Assembly (NCBI RefSeq): GCF_020687165.1
Contig: NZ_JAJEQC010000002.1
Origin: Hominenteromicrobium mulieris
GTDB lineage: Bacteria; Bacillota; Clostridia; Oscillospirales; Acutalibacteraceae
Length of the DNA: 64,000 nucleotides
Reading direction: 5' to 3' (one strand)
Below are positions 8,776 through 16,961 of the stretch, piece by piece. Position 1 is the stretch's first letter. Every line of letters begins with the position of its first letter. The notes beneath the pieces were generated by a model. It did not search any database, was not told the origin of the DNA, and saw only the letters and a list, made by a program, of their open reading frames with translations. Both the position numbers and the translations under genes were made by a program.

Positions 8776-10269
8776 ATGCTTTTCGGAAAAATCAAGGCGC
8801 TTGTCGAATACGGCGTGCGCACGGGGCTCATCGAAGCGGAAGACACGATTTACACGCGCAACCGTTTATTGGAGGCGCTTTGTGAAGAGGATTACGCGGA
8901 TGAGGAAGCGGAGCAGAGCGAAAACCTGGCACTTTTGCTGGACGGTCTTTGCGACGAAGCCGTAAAGCGCGGCATCATCGAGGACGGTGCGACGTCCCGC
9001 GATTTATTTGACACGAAACTGATGGGCCTTTTGACACCGCGCCCGTCCGATGTGAACCGCACATTTCGCGCACTTTACAAGGAATCCCCGGAAAAGGCGA
9101 CAGACTGGTTCTATAAGCTTTGCGGCGACTGCAATTATATCCGCCGCGACCGTGTGGCGCGCGATTTAAAGTGGGTGTATAACGACCCGCGTTTCGGTGC
9201 GATTGATATTACCATCAACCTTTCAAAGCCGGAAAAAGATCCGAAGGCCATTGCTGCGGCAAAGAAAATGAAGGCTTCCGGTTATCCTGCCTGTATGCTG
9301 TGCAAGGAGAATATCGGTTATGCGGGCCGCATGAACCACCCGGCAAGACAGAACCACCGCGCAATCCCGATCACGGTGAACCATGCGGATTGGTTTTTGC
9401 AGTATTCTCCGTATGTGTACTACAATGAGCACTGCATTGTGTTCTGCGGCGAGCATGTGCCGATGCAGATTGACAAGAGCACGTTCCGCAAGCTGTTTGA
9501 TTTTGTGGAGCAGTTTCCGCACTATTTCCTCGGCTCTAATGCCGATTTGCCCATCGTTGGCGGTTCTATTTTGACACACGACCACTATCAGGGCGGCCAC
9601 TATACGTTCGCGATGGCGCGTGCGAACATGGAGGAGCACTGCACGCTGCACGGCTTTGAAGATGTGGAAGCGGGCATATTGAACTGGCCGGTCTCCGTTC
9701 TGCGTTTGCGCCATAAAAACCCGGATCGCCTGATCGACGCGGCCGACCACGTATTGAAAGCGTGGAGAAGCTACACGGACGAGGACGCGTTCATTTTTGC
9801 GGAGACGGACGGCGAGCCGCACAACACCATCACGCCGATTGCGCGCTGTGTGGACGGCGTATACGAGCTCGACCTTGCGTTGCGCAACAACATCACGACG
9901 GAAAAGTATCCGCTCGGCGTATACCACCCGCACGACGAATATCATCACATCAAGAAAGAGAACATCGGCCTCATTGAAGTTATGGGTCTCGCGGTTTTGC
10001 CGTCCAGACTGAAAGACGAGCTGAAGACCCTGAAAGATGTGATGCTGAAAAACGGCGATGTTTCAAGCGTGGAGAGCATCGCAAAGCATGCGGAGTGGGC
10101 AGCGCAGGTGAAGCGCGACCACCCGGAAATGAACGAAGCGAATGCCGAGCACATCTTGCAGCAGGAAGTGGGAAAGGTGTTTGTAAAGGTGCTGGAGAAC
10201 GCAGGCGTTTACAAATGCACGGCAGAGGGCAGAAAAGCGTTCAGAACGTTTGTAGAAAGCGTACGCTGA
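8776..10269 (+). CDS. galT: UDP-glucose--hexose-1-phosphate uridylyltransferase, class II
   Basis: A 497-residue enzyme of the Leloir pathway that exchanges UMP between UDP-glucose and galactose-1-phosphate. The length, the N-terminal helical region (1-150), and blocks such as LLTPRPSDVN, NYIRRDRVARDL, GYAGRMNHPARQNHR and ILTHDHYQGGHY are those of the Gram-positive class II GalT rather than the shorter E. coli type. The HDHYQGG block (near 274) holds conserved histidines. galK and galE are not adjacent, which is unusual. A bidirectional-looking terminator follows at 10292-10336. Confidence 0.95.
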   Translation: MLFGKIKALVEYGVRTGLIEAEDTIYTRNRLLEALCEEDYADEEAEQSENLALLLDGLCDEAVKRGIIEDGATSRDLFDTKLMGLLTPRPSDVNRTFRALYKESPEKATDWFYKLCGDCNYIRRDRVARDLKWVYNDPRFGAIDITINLSKPEKDPKAIAAAKKMKASGYPACMLCKENIGYAGRMNHPARQNHRAIPITVNHADWFLQYSPYVYYNEHCIVFCGEHVPMQIDKSTFRKLFDFVEQFPHYFLGSNADLPIVGGSILTHDHYQGGHYTFAMARANMEEHCTLHGFEDVEAGILNWPVSVLRLRHKNPDRLIDAADHVLKAWRSYTDEDAFIFAETDGEPHNTITPIARCVDGVYELDLALRNNITTEKYPLGVYHPHDEYHHIKKENIGLIEVMGLAVLPSRLKDELKTLKDVMLKNGDVSSVESIAKHAEWAAQVKRDHPEMNEANAEHILQQEVGKVFVKVLENAGVYKCTAEGRKAFRTFVESVR

Positions 10270-10291
10270 ATCGAAAATAATACGATAAAAT

Positions 10292-10336
10292 AAGGAATCC
10301 ACCGTATGTGTGAAAGCGATACGGTGGGTTCCTTTT
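10292..10336 (+). terminator. Intrinsic terminator after galT
   Basis: AAGGAATCCACCGTAT pairs with ATACGGTGGGTTCCTTTT across an 11-nt loop and ends in a T run. The A run on the other side lets it also serve the convergent membrane-protein gene. Confidence 0.85.
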
Positions 10337-10390
10337 AATTCGTGATGAAACAGCTTCAAATTTCTTTGCCGCAGTATGGACGGATTGCGT

Positions 10391-11956
10391 TTACGTGTTC
10401 TTTACCGTGTCTTTCAGCGGTTCGCTTTTCGTGCCGTCTTCGTTGACCTTCTGCATGTTCGGGTAGACGAGCGCGAGGTAGTTGTCGTCCAAGTGCTTAT
10501 CGAGGAACATTTGGAACGAGCTTGTGGCGGGGATGCCCTCGGCGCGCTCGTTGGCGCGGGTCAGCGCGGCGCAGGAGATGAACCCGTCAAACAGCATGAA
10601 CGCAACGAGCAAAATGGTGAGAATAGCGCCCGGGCGCTTCGGGATTTTTTCGATCATGCGCGACATGGCGGGGTAAATTTCTTTGATCCAGATAAGGCCG
10701 AGCGTGCCCCAGATGAGCGCGAACATCAAGTTTGTGCGGCCGTCAATGTTGAACGGCGTGCCGCTGTAATCCCACGAAACGGTGCCGAACAGCATCTCCT
10801 GTCCCCAACTGCACAGATACTCGAATGCCGCACCGATGATGCCGCTGGCAACAAAAATGATGATGTCGTCCTGCTTGTAGAGCTTATACAGGCACAGCGT
10901 GATGATGGCTGCGCCGCCGCCGTAAATGGGCTGGAATGGGCCGTACACAAGGCCGACGCGCAACTCAATCTGGTGCGCGATGAAGAACGCCCAGCATTCT
11001 TCAAGCACAAAACCGGCAAGGCAGCCGATGAAGAAGATCCAGAAGAGTTTTGTGAAGTTCATGCCGAACGCAAACGGGCGGTCTTCCGGGTTTTCGAATG
11101 TAGCTTCATATTCATAGCGATTGCGCTTCCAGCGTTCGGCGGAGCGCTTTTTGCGATCTTCCGTCGTGATGCGGTACGCTTTTAATTCCTTTTCGTACTG
11201 CTCGTTCGTCATATCCGGCGAGGCGCTCATGAAGCGGCGCTTTAAGAAGTTCGATTTGTTGAGGAGTGCCGTGTAGTTTTCGTCGGCGGTCTTCTGTGCT
11301 TCCTGAAGCTTCTTTTGCAGGTCGAGGTCATCGATGGCCTCCGCTGCGCCGATGGCGCCGCCGGTGACGGCATTGCCGAGGGCGTTTCTCGCCTCGCGCA
11401 CGCGGTCTCCGAGTTCGGATAAGCGTTTAAACTGGTGATTCAAGCGCTGCACGGTGATGGACGTGATGATGATGTCGAGCAGCATGATGCCGAGGACGGC
11501 ATAGAGGATGACCCAGCCGACGGTGCGGTTGACGTAGTGCAGAAGTGACGTGAGTACCGGCACGATGAACACCACAATGAACGAGAAGCACACGCCGCGC
11601 ACGGTGGCGACGGGCACGGAAACGTAACCCTTGATATTCCACTTGAATTTGGAGTAATCACGCAGGCGGATGTGCGTTGTTTTGCGCAGCAGCCACGCGA
11701 ACGTGAATTCCACAAGGAAGCTTGAAATCAGGCAGAAAAACAGTGTGGCAACAAACGACGTCTGCCAATGCAGCGCCGTCAATGCCGCCCACGGCAGCGC
11801 AATCATCAGGCCGTACTGCGGGCAGTACGGGCCGTTCAGCATGCCGGGGTTTTTGAATTTTCGGTATACCATGCCGATGTACCCCACCTCTGCGACCCAG
11901 CCGCAGAAGGAAGCAAGCACAAAGTACCACAGAAAAAGCCAGATCTTATATGCCAT
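10391..11956 (-). CDS. Membrane protein with two CmpB-type (putative ABC transporter permease) domains
   Basis: A 521-residue protein with two homologous membrane halves joined by a long charged linker (about 185-290, coiled-coil-like). The first half has FCGWVAEVGY, a PYCPQYGLMI block and SSFLVEFTFAWLLRKTTHIRLRDYS; the second repeats it as FVLEECWAFF, YGPFQPIYGGGAAI and AFEYLCSWGQEMLFGTVSWDYS. This is the ABC_trans_CmpB family of roughly six-helix membrane proteins named putative ABC transporter components, though no ATPase is nearby and transport has not been shown. Most relatives carry one copy, so this is an internal duplication or fusion. Function is unknown. Confidence 0.75.
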   Translation of the reverse strand: MAYKIWLFLWYFVLASFCGWVAEVGYIGMVYRKFKNPGMLNGPYCPQYGLMIALPWAALTALHWQTSFVATLFFCLISSFLVEFTFAWLLRKTTHIRLRDYSKFKWNIKGYVSVPVATVRGVCFSFIVVFIVPVLTSLLHYVNRTVGWVILYAVLGIMLLDIIITSITVQRLNHQFKRLSELGDRVREARNALGNAVTGGAIGAAEAIDDLDLQKKLQEAQKTADENYTALLNKSNFLKRRFMSASPDMTNEQYEKELKAYRITTEDRKKRSAERWKRNRYEYEATFENPEDRPFAFGMNFTKLFWIFFIGCLAGFVLEECWAFFIAHQIELRVGLVYGPFQPIYGGGAAIITLCLYKLYKQDDIIIFVASGIIGAAFEYLCSWGQEMLFGTVSWDYSGTPFNIDGRTNLMFALIWGTLGLIWIKEIYPAMSRMIEKIPKRPGAILTILLVAFMLFDGFISCAALTRANERAEGIPATSSFQMFLDKHLDDNYLALVYPNMQKVNEDGTKSEPLKDTVKNT

Positions 11957-12102
11957 GCGTGCATCTCCTTAAACCATCGAGCGTCCTATGTATATCTCGG
12001 AAAAGTATAAAACAGTATAGCATATTTCACGGTTTTCAACAATACTTCTGCAAGAAAAAACTGTCGGAAACCGCAGCAATATCGGAAATTTTGAGGGGAA
12101 AA

Positions 12103-12231
12103 CAAACGGCTCCTACCACGAAAACCTGCCCGTACTGCCTGATGGATGACGTGAAGATCGGCGCGACGAAATGCCCGCACTGCGCATCCGTGCTTCCGCC
12201 GGAAGACGAAGAGGAAAAGAAGGACGCATAA
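12103..12231 (+). pseudogene. Orphan zinc-ribbon tail resembling the C-terminus of MscL
   Basis: The last about 42 codons of an open stretch read TAPTTKTCPYCLMDDVKIGA and then a second CPHC motif ending in an acidic EDEEEKKDA tail. The arrangement P-T-T-K-x-CPYC-x10-CPHC is the cytoplasmic zinc ribbon that follows the last helix in many clostridial MscL mechanosensitive channels. No MscL membrane helices are encoded upstream; the neighbouring minus-strand gene starts there. It looks like the surviving 3' end of a deleted channel gene. It could instead be a tiny zinc-ribbon protein, but there is no good start and ribosome site. Confidence 0.45.
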
Positions 12232-12249
12232 TATCTCGCTTATACATAC

Positions 12250-12290
12250 GCGGCTCCACGGTGCTTTCATGCGCCGGGAGCCGTTTTTCT
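12250..12290 (+). terminator. Terminator after the MscL-like remnant
   Basis: CGGCTCC-ACGGTGC and GCGCCG-GGAGCCG pair around a short loop and are followed by a TTTTTCTTTTT run. A complete terminator after a gene fragment supports the idea that a real gene once ended here. Confidence 0.75.
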
Positions 12291-12314
12291 TTTTATTGTC
12301 CGAAGGACTATAGC

Positions 12315-12369
12315 ATTCGCCGACAGGCGAATATAATGAAGGCGCACTTTCGGAGAGAAAGTACGCCTT
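12315..12369 (-). terminator. Terminator of the minus-strand isomerase gene, with an extra hairpin beside it
   Basis: AAGGCGCACTTTC (12339-12351) pairs with AAAGTACGCCTT (to 12369) as a long stem just past the stop codon of the minus-strand isomerase. A further perfect hairpin ATTCGCC-gaca-GGCGAAT lies at 12315-12332, with a tetraloop like those of the 2870-3090 cluster. Confidence 0.65.
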
Positions 12370-12405
12370 GAAAATATGTATTCTTATGTCTTGCTTAAAG
12401 CAAAA

Positions 12406-13227
12406 TTACCAGCCGAGGCCCTTGAGGTAATCGCGGCTCATCTTCACGGCTTCGAGAGCGGGGGTGTCATAAGACTGATCCTGCTCGACAACGACCCACT
12501 TGGAGCCGGCTTCCAGTGCTGCATCGAGCACCGGCGGAATGTTCTGCATGCCGTGGCCGACCGGACGGAACTCAAACTTGCCGGTTTCTTCCTTCTTCTC
12601 GGTCTCAATGCCGATAAGCTCGTACATGTTGGCCGGCTTACCTTCCTTGTAGAAGTCCTTGAGGTGGACGACCGGTGCGCGGCCGGCGTACTTCTTGATG
12701 TAATCGACCGGCTCTTCGCCGGCGACCTTGACCCAGCAGATATCAAGCTCGGTCTGGAGCAGGTCAGCGGGAATCTCGGTATAGATATAATCGAGTGCAT
12801 ACTGACCGTTCGGCATCTTTACAAACTCGAAATCGTGGTTGTGGTAAAGCAGCGTGATGCCGACTTTCTTGCAGGCTTCGCCGATCTTCTTGAAGGTCTC
12901 AATGTTCTTGAGGAACTTCTCGGTGCCCGGACGATCTTCTTCCATCAGATACGGGATGGCAATGTACTGCATGCCGATCTCTTTGTACTGTGCGACCGTG
13001 CCTTCGATATCGGCTTCGAGCTCCTGGAACGGAACGTGTGCGGAAAGCGGAACGAGGCCCACTTCTTCCAAAATCGCCTTGACTTCCGCCGGCTTCATGC
13101 CATAAAGGCCTGCAAGCTCAACGCCGTCATAGCCCATGTCCTTGATTTTCTGCATGGTGCCCTTAAAATCGCGCTCAGCGTCATCGCGGACAGAATAAAC
13201 CTGTACCGCTACGGGTAAAGTTTTCAT
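12406..13227 (-). CDS. Sugar phosphate isomerase/epimerase (xylose isomerase-like TIM barrel)
   Basis: A 273-residue protein of the AP-endonuclease-2/xylose isomerase-like fold. It starts MKTLPVAVQVYSVRDDAERD and has metal-site blocks LLYHNHDFEF (about 147-156), LDICWVKVAG (Asp near 180), VVHLKDFY (His near 207) and a late Glu in WVVVEQDQS (near 251). These are the His/Asp/Glu ligands expected for a divalent-metal isomerase or epimerase such as IolE/IolI-like or keto-sugar 3-epimerases. An AGGAGG site precedes the ATG. It stands alone between its own promoter and terminator, so the sugar cannot be named. Confidence 0.85.
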   Translation of the reverse strand: MKTLPVAVQVYSVRDDAERDFKGTMQKIKDMGYDGVELAGLYGMKPAEVKAILEEVGLVPLSAHVPFQELEADIEGTVAQYKEIGMQYIAIPYLMEEDRPGTEKFLKNIETFKKIGEACKKVGITLLYHNHDFEFVKMPNGQYALDYIYTEIPADLLQTELDICWVKVAGEEPVDYIKKYAGRAPVVHLKDFYKEGKPANMYELIGIETEKKEETGKFEFRPVGHGMQNIPPVLDAALEAGSKWVVVEQDQSYDTPALEAVKMSRDYLKGLGW

Positions 13228-13264
13228 GGTGAACTCCTCCTAAATTAATGGATTGCTTTTCTTT

Positions 13265-13293
13265 ATCATACAGTCTTTTTTGTGAAAAATCAA
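13265..13293 (-). promoter_or_regulatory. Promoter of the isomerase gene
   Basis: On the minus strand TTGATT (13293-13288), a 17-bp spacer and TATGAT (13270-13265) precede the AGGAGGAG ribosome site. Confidence 0.7.
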
Positions 13294-13358
13294 TCCGTGA
13301 TTATGAAAAATTCCTAAATATTCGCAATTTCAGAGCCGAAACAATTCAAAACGGCGTT

Positions 13359-13402
13359 ATCTTGCAGTTCATCTTGCAGTTCACGTCTAAAAGTAGTATA
13401 AT
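13359..13402 (+). promoter_or_regulatory. murT promoter with a 12-bp tandem repeat over the -35
   Basis: ATCTTGCAGTTC occurs twice in direct tandem (13359-13370, 13371-13382). The second copy provides the -35 TTGCAG (13374-13379), which stands 17 bp before TATAAT (13397-13402). The first copy is a possible activator or repressor site, or a simple slippage duplication. Confidence 0.65.
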
Positions 13403-13448
13403 CATGCGTATCGATAAACGGAAAATTCAAATTTAAGGAATGAAGAAA

Positions 13449-14825
13449 ATGAAACGAAATTTACGCTTTTATTTTGCGCTGATGTTCGCCCGCGGTACGG
13501 CGCTGGTTTTAAAGCTCATCGGGCGAAAGGGCACGTCCATGCCGGGTTCTTGGGCTATTATTCTGTGCCCGGATTTTATCGGGCGCATGCCGAAACCGAA
13601 GAAGATCATCGGCATTACGGGCACGAACGGCAAAACGACTGTCTCGAACATGATCGAGGATGTTTTGGAGGATAACGGCATCGAGTTCATGTGCAACCGC
13701 TCCGGCACGAATGTTGCGACCGGCGTGGCATCTACGCTCATTGCGAACAGTCACTTTTTCGGCAAGCCGAAGTGTGACCTTGCGGTGTTTGAGCTCGATG
13801 AGCGCTCTGCGCCGAACATTTACCCCTACATGCAGCCGGACATTGTGCTGTGCACGAACATTTTCCGTGATTCTTATAAGCGCAACGCGCACGCGGAGTT
13901 TATCCTCGACATTCTGAATAAGGAAATTCCAAAGGGCACAAAGCTTGTTTTGAACGGCGACGACCCGCTTTGCAGCTCCATTAAGCCCGAAAACGACCGC
14001 GTATATTTCGGCATCGACCACCTTGACACGGACAAAAAGGAATGCGACAATATCGTAAATGATGTGCCTGCCTGCCCCAAATGCCACGGCCCGCTTGTGC
14101 ACGACATTGTGCGTTACCATCATATCGGCCGTGTGCACTGCGAAGCCTGCGGCTACCGCTCGCCGGACATCGACTACCTTGCAACGGACATCGATACGAA
14201 AGACATGAGAATGAACGTAACGGTGGGCGGCAAAAAATCGGAATACCCGCTTTTGAACAGTACGAACATCAATATTTATAACGCCCTTGCCGCCATTGCG
14301 ACGCTGCGTGAATTCGGCCTTTCCGAAGAAAAAATCCGCAATTCCATGGAGAAAATGGGCATCAGCGAGACGCGTTACTCTGAAAAAGAAGTGAACGGCA
14401 GAAAGTACATTCTGCACCTTGCAAAGGGGCAGAACCCCATTGCGTGCTCCCGCGCGTTTGAAAATATCCGTAACGCGCCGGGCAAAAAGTCCGTTGTGAT
14501 GTTTCTCGACGACTACTTCGATGCGCGCCACACCGTGGAGAACACCGCGTGGTTCTACGACACCGATTTTGAGTTTTTAAATGACCCGAGCATCGTGCAG
14601 GTCGTCATTGCCGGTGCGCGCCACCACGATACGTATGTGCGCACGCTTCTGGCCGGTGTGCCGGCGGAGAAGATCGTGCACATGCGCGATGAAAGCGATA
14701 CGCCTGCGGCGGTCTCGAAAGAAGCGGACACAGTCTTTATTCTGTACGACGTATACACCATTCGTTTGGCAAATGACATTCGCGATAAGATGATCGAACG
14801 TGAGAAGGAGGGCGAGACGAAATGA
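13449..14825 (+). CDS. murT: MurT-like Mur ligase (lipid II isoglutaminyl synthase subunit family)
   Basis: A 458-residue Mur-ligase-fold protein. The P-loop is GITGTNGKTTVSNMIEDVL, the central domain has VFELDERSAPNIYPYMQPDI, and a Cys4 zinc-ribbon insert (CPKC near 213, CEAC near 235) marks it as MurT, not MurC-F. The C-terminal DUF1727 part has WFYDTDFEFL. MurT normally uses ATP and ammonia from GatD to amidate the D-Glu of lipid II. ATG 13449 is preferred to 13440 because AAGGA sits 9 nt before it but directly abuts the earlier ATG. Aligned by eye, the conserved Asp of D-x-S-W-x-W-D is Asn here. It overlaps the GatD-like gene by 4 bp. Confidence 0.82.
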   Translation: MKRNLRFYFALMFARGTALVLKLIGRKGTSMPGSWAIILCPDFIGRMPKPKKIIGITGTNGKTTVSNMIEDVLEDNGIEFMCNRSGTNVATGVASTLIANSHFFGKPKCDLAVFELDERSAPNIYPYMQPDIVLCTNIFRDSYKRNAHAEFILDILNKEIPKGTKLVLNGDDPLCSSIKPENDRVYFGIDHLDTDKKECDNIVNDVPACPKCHGPLVHDIVRYHHIGRVHCEACGYRSPDIDYLATDIDTKDMRMNVTVGGKKSEYPLLNSTNINIYNALAAIATLREFGLSEEKIRNSMEKMGISETRYSEKEVNGRKYILHLAKGQNPIACSRAFENIRNAPGKKSVVMFLDDYFDARHTVENTAWFYDTDFEFLNDPSIVQVVIAGARHHDTYVRTLLAGVPAEKIVHMRDESDTPAAVSKEADTVFILYDVYTIRLANDIRDKMIEREKEGETK

Positions 14826-15523
14826 AAATAGAAGTCCTTTTCCCGGAATTCTGCAACCTGTTCGGCGACGCGTACAATATGGTCTACCTTGAAAAAACGC
14901 TGCCGGAAGCGGAGTTTATCCGCACGAAATTCAGCGACGATGTGCGCTTTACCGAAGAAAAAATGAACCTTGTGTATATGGGTCCCATGACGGAGCGTAT
15001 GCAGGAGCAGGTCATCCGCAAGTTGATGCCGCTGAAGGAGAAAATCCAAAAAGCCATTGACGACGGCACGGTGTTCCTTTTCACGGGCAATGCGCTCGAA
15101 ATCTTCGGCGATTACATTGAAAACGAGGACGGCAGCCGCGTAGAGTGCCTTGGGCTTTATCGTTTGTACGCAAAGCGCGATATGATGCACCGCCACAACA
15201 GCGACTTTGAGGGCGAATTTGACGGCAATGTCATCATGGGCTTTAAGACGCAGTTCACGATGGCCTACACGCCGGATGAATCGCACGGCTTGTTCGTGAA
15301 AAACAAAGGTGTGGGGCTCAATATAAAGGCGAAATACGAGGGTATCCGCGTAAACAACTTCTTCGGCACATACCTTGTGGGGCCGATCTTGGTTTTGAAT
15401 CCGCCGTTTACAAAGTACATTTTGAACCTGATGGGCGCGGGCGATGTGAAGCTTGCGTTTGAAGCGGAAAACATGGCGGCCTACGAACAGCGCAAGAAGG
15501 ATTTTGCCGAGAAGGTACACTGA
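14822..15523 (+). CDS. GatD-like class I glutamine amidotransferase lacking the catalytic Cys and His
   Basis: A 233-residue protein that starts MKIEVLFPEFCNLFGDAYN, as GatD partners of MurT do, and overlaps murT in an ATGA junction. In active GatD the nucleophile lies in an ICGGYQ-type loop and the His in GTYLHGP. Here the equivalent blocks are LFTGNALEIFG (about 84-94) and GTYLVGPILVLNPP (about 181-194): both catalytic residues are gone. The fold seems intact and the gene is open, so it is better seen as a conserved pseudo-amidotransferase than as decay. MurT might use free ammonia, or the pair may do another reaction. Confidence 0.75.
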   Translation: MKIEVLFPEFCNLFGDAYNMVYLEKTLPEAEFIRTKFSDDVRFTEEKMNLVYMGPMTERMQEQVIRKLMPLKEKIQKAIDDGTVFLFTGNALEIFGDYIENEDGSRVECLGLYRLYAKRDMMHRHNSDFEGEFDGNVIMGFKTQFTMAYTPDESHGLFVKNKGVGLNIKAKYEGIRVNNFFGTYLVGPILVLNPPFTKYILNLMGAGDVKLAFEAENMAAYEQRKKDFAEKVH

Positions 15524-16002
15524 TGGTGCAGCACGAAATTCCGCCGGTGTTCGACGAAAACAGCCGCGTGCTCGTTTTGGGCTCGTTTCCGTCTGTGCAG
15601 TCGAGAAAAGCGGCGTTTTTCTACGGGCACCCGCAAAATCGCTTTTGGCGCGTCTTGAGCGCGGTTTTCGGTGAACCGGTGCCGGGGAATGTCCCCGAAA
15701 AGAAGGCGCTGTTGCTAAAGCATAAAGTTGCCTTGTGGGACGTCATTGCCTCGTGCGACGTAACGGGCTCGGCTGACGCGAGCATCAAAAACGTCGTGCC
15801 GAATGATCTTTCCGTGATTTTATCGACAGCGAACATCACGCATGTGTGTACAAACGGTCAAATGGCGCACAAGCTGTATCAAAAATATCTGGCGAAAGAG
15901 ATCGATTTGCCGGAAACGGTTCTGCCGAGCACCAGCCCCGCGAACGCCGCGTGGAGCTTGGAGCGGCTGACGGAAGCGTGGAAGATTATCCGATCAATTT
16001 AA
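15523..16002 (+). CDS. DNA-deoxyinosine glycosylase (family 6 uracil-DNA glycosylase superfamily)
   Basis: A 159-residue base-excision enzyme of the hypoxanthine-DNA glycosylase branch. It has VLVLGSFPSVQSRKAAFFYG near residues 16-35, then HPQNRFWRVLS, and the C-terminal STSPANAAWS block (about 137-146), which are the conserved motifs of this family. It removes hypoxanthine left by adenine deamination. The ATG overlaps the previous stop by one base, making a three-gene murT operon. There is no evident functional link to cell-wall genes. Confidence 0.82.
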   Translation: MVQHEIPPVFDENSRVLVLGSFPSVQSRKAAFFYGHPQNRFWRVLSAVFGEPVPGNVPEKKALLLKHKVALWDVIASCDVTGSADASIKNVVPNDLSVILSTANITHVCTNGQMAHKLYQKYLAKEIDLPETVLPSTSPANAAWSLERLTEAWKIIRSI

Positions 16003-16008
16003 TACGGC

Positions 16009-16041
16009 AAGCACGCGGTTTTAAAAACCGCGTGCTTTTTT
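16009..16041 (+). terminator. Terminator of the murT operon
   Basis: AAGCACGCGGTTTT pairs with AAAACCGCGTGCTT and is followed by a T run. Confidence 0.9.
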
Positions 16042-16068
16042 CACCCATTTTTTCCCTCTCCATATAAT
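16040..16068 (+). promoter_or_regulatory. Promoter of the ZIP transporter gene
   Basis: TTCACC (16040-16045), 17 bp and TATAAT (16063-16068). The -35 begins in the T run of the preceding terminator, and transcription should begin only about a dozen bases before the AGGAGG ribosome site, leaving a very short leader. Confidence 0.6.
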
Positions 16069-16087
16069 AAAATCAGGAGGGCTGAAA

Positions 16088-16891
16088 ATGAATGATATTG
16101 TATTTTATGCGTTGTTGGCGACGCTGGGGACATGGCTCGTCACGGCGCTTGGTGCGGCCACGGTGGTGCTGTTTAAATCGCCGAACCCCAAAATTCTCAA
16201 TTTGATGCTCGGCTTTGCCGCCGGGGTGATGATTGCGGCGAGCTTTTGGTCACTTTTGCAGCCGGCCATCGAGCGCGCGGAGGCGGCGGGAAGTATGCCT
16301 GCGTTTTTGGTGGCGACACTCGGGTTTCTCTGCGGTGCGTTGTTCATGTGGGGCTCCGATAAATGCGTGACCTACGCGCAGCGGCGCTCCGCTTTGGCGC
16401 AGGGCGAGAAAAACGCACGGCTGAACCGCATCATTTTGTTGGTGCTTTCCATCACGCTGCACAATATCCCGGAGGGGCTCGCTGTGGGCGTGGCGTTCGG
16501 TGCGCTGAAAAACGGCGGCTATACGCCGGAAGCGCTGATGGGTGCCGTGACGGTGGCCGTGGGCATCGGTTTGCAGAATTTCCCCGAAGGCGCGGCGGTC
16601 TCGCTGCCTTTGCGCCGTGAGGGGTGCTCCAGAAGGAAGAGCTTTTTCATCGGGCAGGCTTCCGGCTTTGTGGAGCCAATTGCGGGCGTTTTGGGCGCTT
16701 TGCTTGCCGTGTACATTGAAGCCGTTTTGCCGTTTGCGCTGTCCTTTGCGGCGGGCGCGATGATCTTAGTCGCGGTGCACGAGCTCATCCCCGAGTGTCA
16801 GCGCAACCAGGAAGCGCAGCCGTATGCGGCGACAATGGGCATTGTGACGGGCTTTGCGCTAATGATGCTTTTGGACGTGATGCTGGGGTGA
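16088..16891 (+). CDS. ZIP-family divalent metal transporter
   Basis: A 267-residue integral membrane protein with eight predicted helices. The two metal-binding helices are seen as HNIPEGLAVGVAFG (about 126-139) and NFPEGAAVSLPLRREG (about 163-178), the ZupT/GufA type of ZIP protein that imports zinc, iron or manganese. In the second the usual His of HNFPEG is Gln (LQNFPEG), as in many GufA-type members. A His/Glu pair VHELIPE lies near 234. The AGGAGG site is 7 nt before the ATG. It forms a single-gene unit between its own promoter and a shared terminator. Confidence 0.88.
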   Translation: MNDIVFYALLATLGTWLVTALGAATVVLFKSPNPKILNLMLGFAAGVMIAASFWSLLQPAIERAEAAGSMPAFLVATLGFLCGALFMWGSDKCVTYAQRRSALAQGEKNARLNRIILLVLSITLHNIPEGLAVGVAFGALKNGGYTPEALMGAVTVAVGIGLQNFPEGAAVSLPLRREGCSRRKSFFIGQASGFVEPIAGVLGALLAVYIEAVLPFALSFAAGAMILVAVHELIPECQRNQEAQPYAATMGIVTGFALMMLLDVMLG

Positions 16892-16907
16892 AATTTTAAG
16901 ATAGAAT

Positions 16908-16946
16908 AAAAAGTCCGAAACACGGTTTAGGTGCTTCGGACTTTTG
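16908..16946. terminator. Bidirectional terminator between the ZIP and MATE genes
   Basis: AAAAGTCCGAA (16909-16919) and TTCGGACTTTT (16935-16945) form a symmetric stem with A and T flanks that serves both converging genes. Confidence 0.85.
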
Positions 16947-16961
16947 CCGTTTTGTTGTATT

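Noticed and set aside
13359..13382. Tandem 12-bp repeat considered as a CRISPR-like or mobile repeat
   Set aside because: There are only two directly abutting copies with no spacers; it is best explained as a promoter-region duplication.
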